Assembly (NCBI GenBank): GCA_016219765.1 | Contig: JACRKM010000163.1 | Coordinates: 1-5,491, forward strand | Reading direction: 5' to 3' | Source: Candidatus Woesearchaeota archaeon | GTDB taxonomy: Archaea; Nanobdellota; Nanobdellia; Woesearchaeales; UBA11576 | Length of the DNA: 5,491 bases | Shown here: positions 5,269-5,491 of the stretch, piece by piece | How the letters are laid out: the number at the start of each line of letters is the position of its first letter | How positions within the stretch are numbered: position 1 is the first letter of the stretch | Made by a program: the position numbers and the translations under genes | The notes under the pieces: model-generated | What the model saw: only the letters and a program-made list of their open reading frames with translations | Databases searched by the model: none | What the model was told of the DNA's origin: nothing

Positions 5269-5276
5269 TTCCTTTT
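5269..5276. repeat. Right 8-bp direct repeat (target-site duplication)
   Basis: TTCCTTTT starts at the first base after the right tip and is identical to 4863-4870. Confidence 0.75.
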
Positions 5277-5287
5277 TGTTTGTTTGT
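5277..5287 (+). terminator. T-rich continuation of the terminator zone
   Basis: TGTTTGTTTGT follows the right direct repeat. Removing the element and one repeat copy joins it to 4852-4870 as one continuous T-rich terminator. If the element is transcribed from its left end, this tract would also terminate that RNA. Confidence 0.4.
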
Positions 5288-5297
5288 AAAGACAATC

Positions 5298-5305
5298 TTT
5301 TTAAA
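5298..5305 (+). promoter_or_regulatory. TATA box of the tRNA-like gene
   Basis: TTTTTAAA, preceded by ACAATC, is centred about 29 bp before the first G of the tRNA-like sequence at 5331. That spacing fits a transcript starting at or just before the mature 5' end, as is common for archaeal tRNA genes. Confidence 0.6.
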
Positions 5306-5330
5306 GTTATAGAAATCTACAATGCTTCTT

Positions 5331-5491
5331 GGGCCTGTAGCATAACCTGGATAGTGCGGACCAGACAATAAGGGAGTGCCTCCCTTATCAACTCACGACG
5401 AGTGAGACTTCCTGCGCTTCGCTTCGGAAGTCTAACGGATCACACTTGTAAAAAAAGGCAGGTACCAAGCCCGTCGAAGAAAAACGAGAAA
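5331..5491 (+). tRNA. tRNA-like gene, 5' half visible (tRNA-Arg-like), probably intron-containing or atypical; 3' half not in window
   Basis: GGGCCTG could be the 5' acceptor strand. TA follows at positions 8-9, then a D-arm that fits the consensus base by base: stem GCAT pairing with GTGC, A14, A15, G18-G19 and A21. From memory the closest pattern is archaeal tRNA-Arg. After this, GGACCAGAC does not lead to a U33-containing anticodon loop. Instead there are three hairpins (5368-5388, 5392-5406, 5405-5433). No CAGGCCC-like acceptor partner and no good T-arm appear before 5491. Either a long intron interrupts the anticodon arm and the 3' half lies beyond the window, or this is a tRNA-derived RNA. 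Anticodon cannot be read. The upstream TATA box supports transcription. Confidence 0.45.
5368..5433 (+). other. Three consecutive hairpins inside the tRNA-like transcript
   Basis: Hairpin 1: ATAAGGGAG (5368-5376) with CTCCCTTAT (5380-5388), 9 bp and a 3-nt gap. Hairpin 2: CTCAC (5392-5396) with GTGAG (5402-5406), loop GACGA. Hairpin 3: AGACTTCC (5405-5412) with GGAAGTCT (5426-5433), with an inner GCG/CGC pairing. Hairpins 2 and 3 share two bases at 5405-5406, so they may compete at that edge. Confidence 0.65.

Noticed and set aside
5082..5312. 76-codon plus-strand ORF inside the element
   Set aside because: It runs through the long hairpin, the right inverted repeats and the T-rich flank, has no recognisable protein features, and ends outside the element.
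4871..5433. CRISPR array suggested by several repeats and hairpins
   Set aside because: There are no regularly spaced direct repeats with unique spacers; the repeats are inverted pairs of different sequence.
5457..5476. T-arm-like stretch (GCAGG, TACCAAG, CCCGT) as the 3' half of the tRNA-like gene
   Set aside because: The loop lacks the T55 and purine 57 expected, the stem has a mismatch, and the following bases do not pair with the GGGCCTG acceptor strand.

Overview
The window is archaeal. It carries a gene for the chromatin protein Alba, TATA boxes of archaeal type (T/A-rich, with A-rich bases just upstream) placed about 26-30 bp before inferred transcript starts, two genes that look leaderless, and T-tract terminators. 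The small exported proteins and a lipoprotein with a CC-x-D-x-N-x-N-type motif and Cys-pair repeats resemble predicted proteins of DPANN-type archaea (Woesearchaeota and relatives). That placement is an inference and has not been tested phylogenetically.

Layout. Positions 1-2763 (minus strand) hold a DUF885-family putative metallopeptidase whose C-terminus runs off the left edge. Upstream of it is a 398-aa membrane-anchored protein made of beta-sandwich-like domains. A short divergent promoter region (2764-2907) separates these from a plus-strand series: a 151-aa single-pass membrane protein, alba, and a 339-aa Cys-rich lipoprotein. Most genes have their own recognisable TATA element. The 3364-3494 gap holds a T-tract and the alba promoter and leader.

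Positions 4852-5330 contain no credible protein gene but are not empty. A 398-bp element (4871-5268) has perfect 14-bp terminal inverted repeats, a second perfect 16-bp inverted pair just inside them, and is bracketed by a perfect 8-bp direct repeat, TTCCTTTT. This is the signature of a non-autonomous transposed element (MITE-like) inserted in the T-rich terminator after the lipoprotein gene. Its interior also folds into nested helices (13 bp, a 5+12 bp hairpin, a 7-bp hairpin and a possible pseudoknot) more like a structured RNA than a plain deletion derivative. It is the most unusual object in the window.

Right after it, a TATA box precedes a tRNA-like 5' half at 5331 (acceptor strand and a consensus D-arm, closest from memory to archaeal tRNA-Arg). 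This is followed by three consecutive hairpins and no 3' half before the window ends, so the gene is either intron-containing and cut by the window edge, or a tRNA-like RNA. Four of the five protein genes encode or neighbour cell-surface functions, but nothing in the sequence ties them into one pathway.
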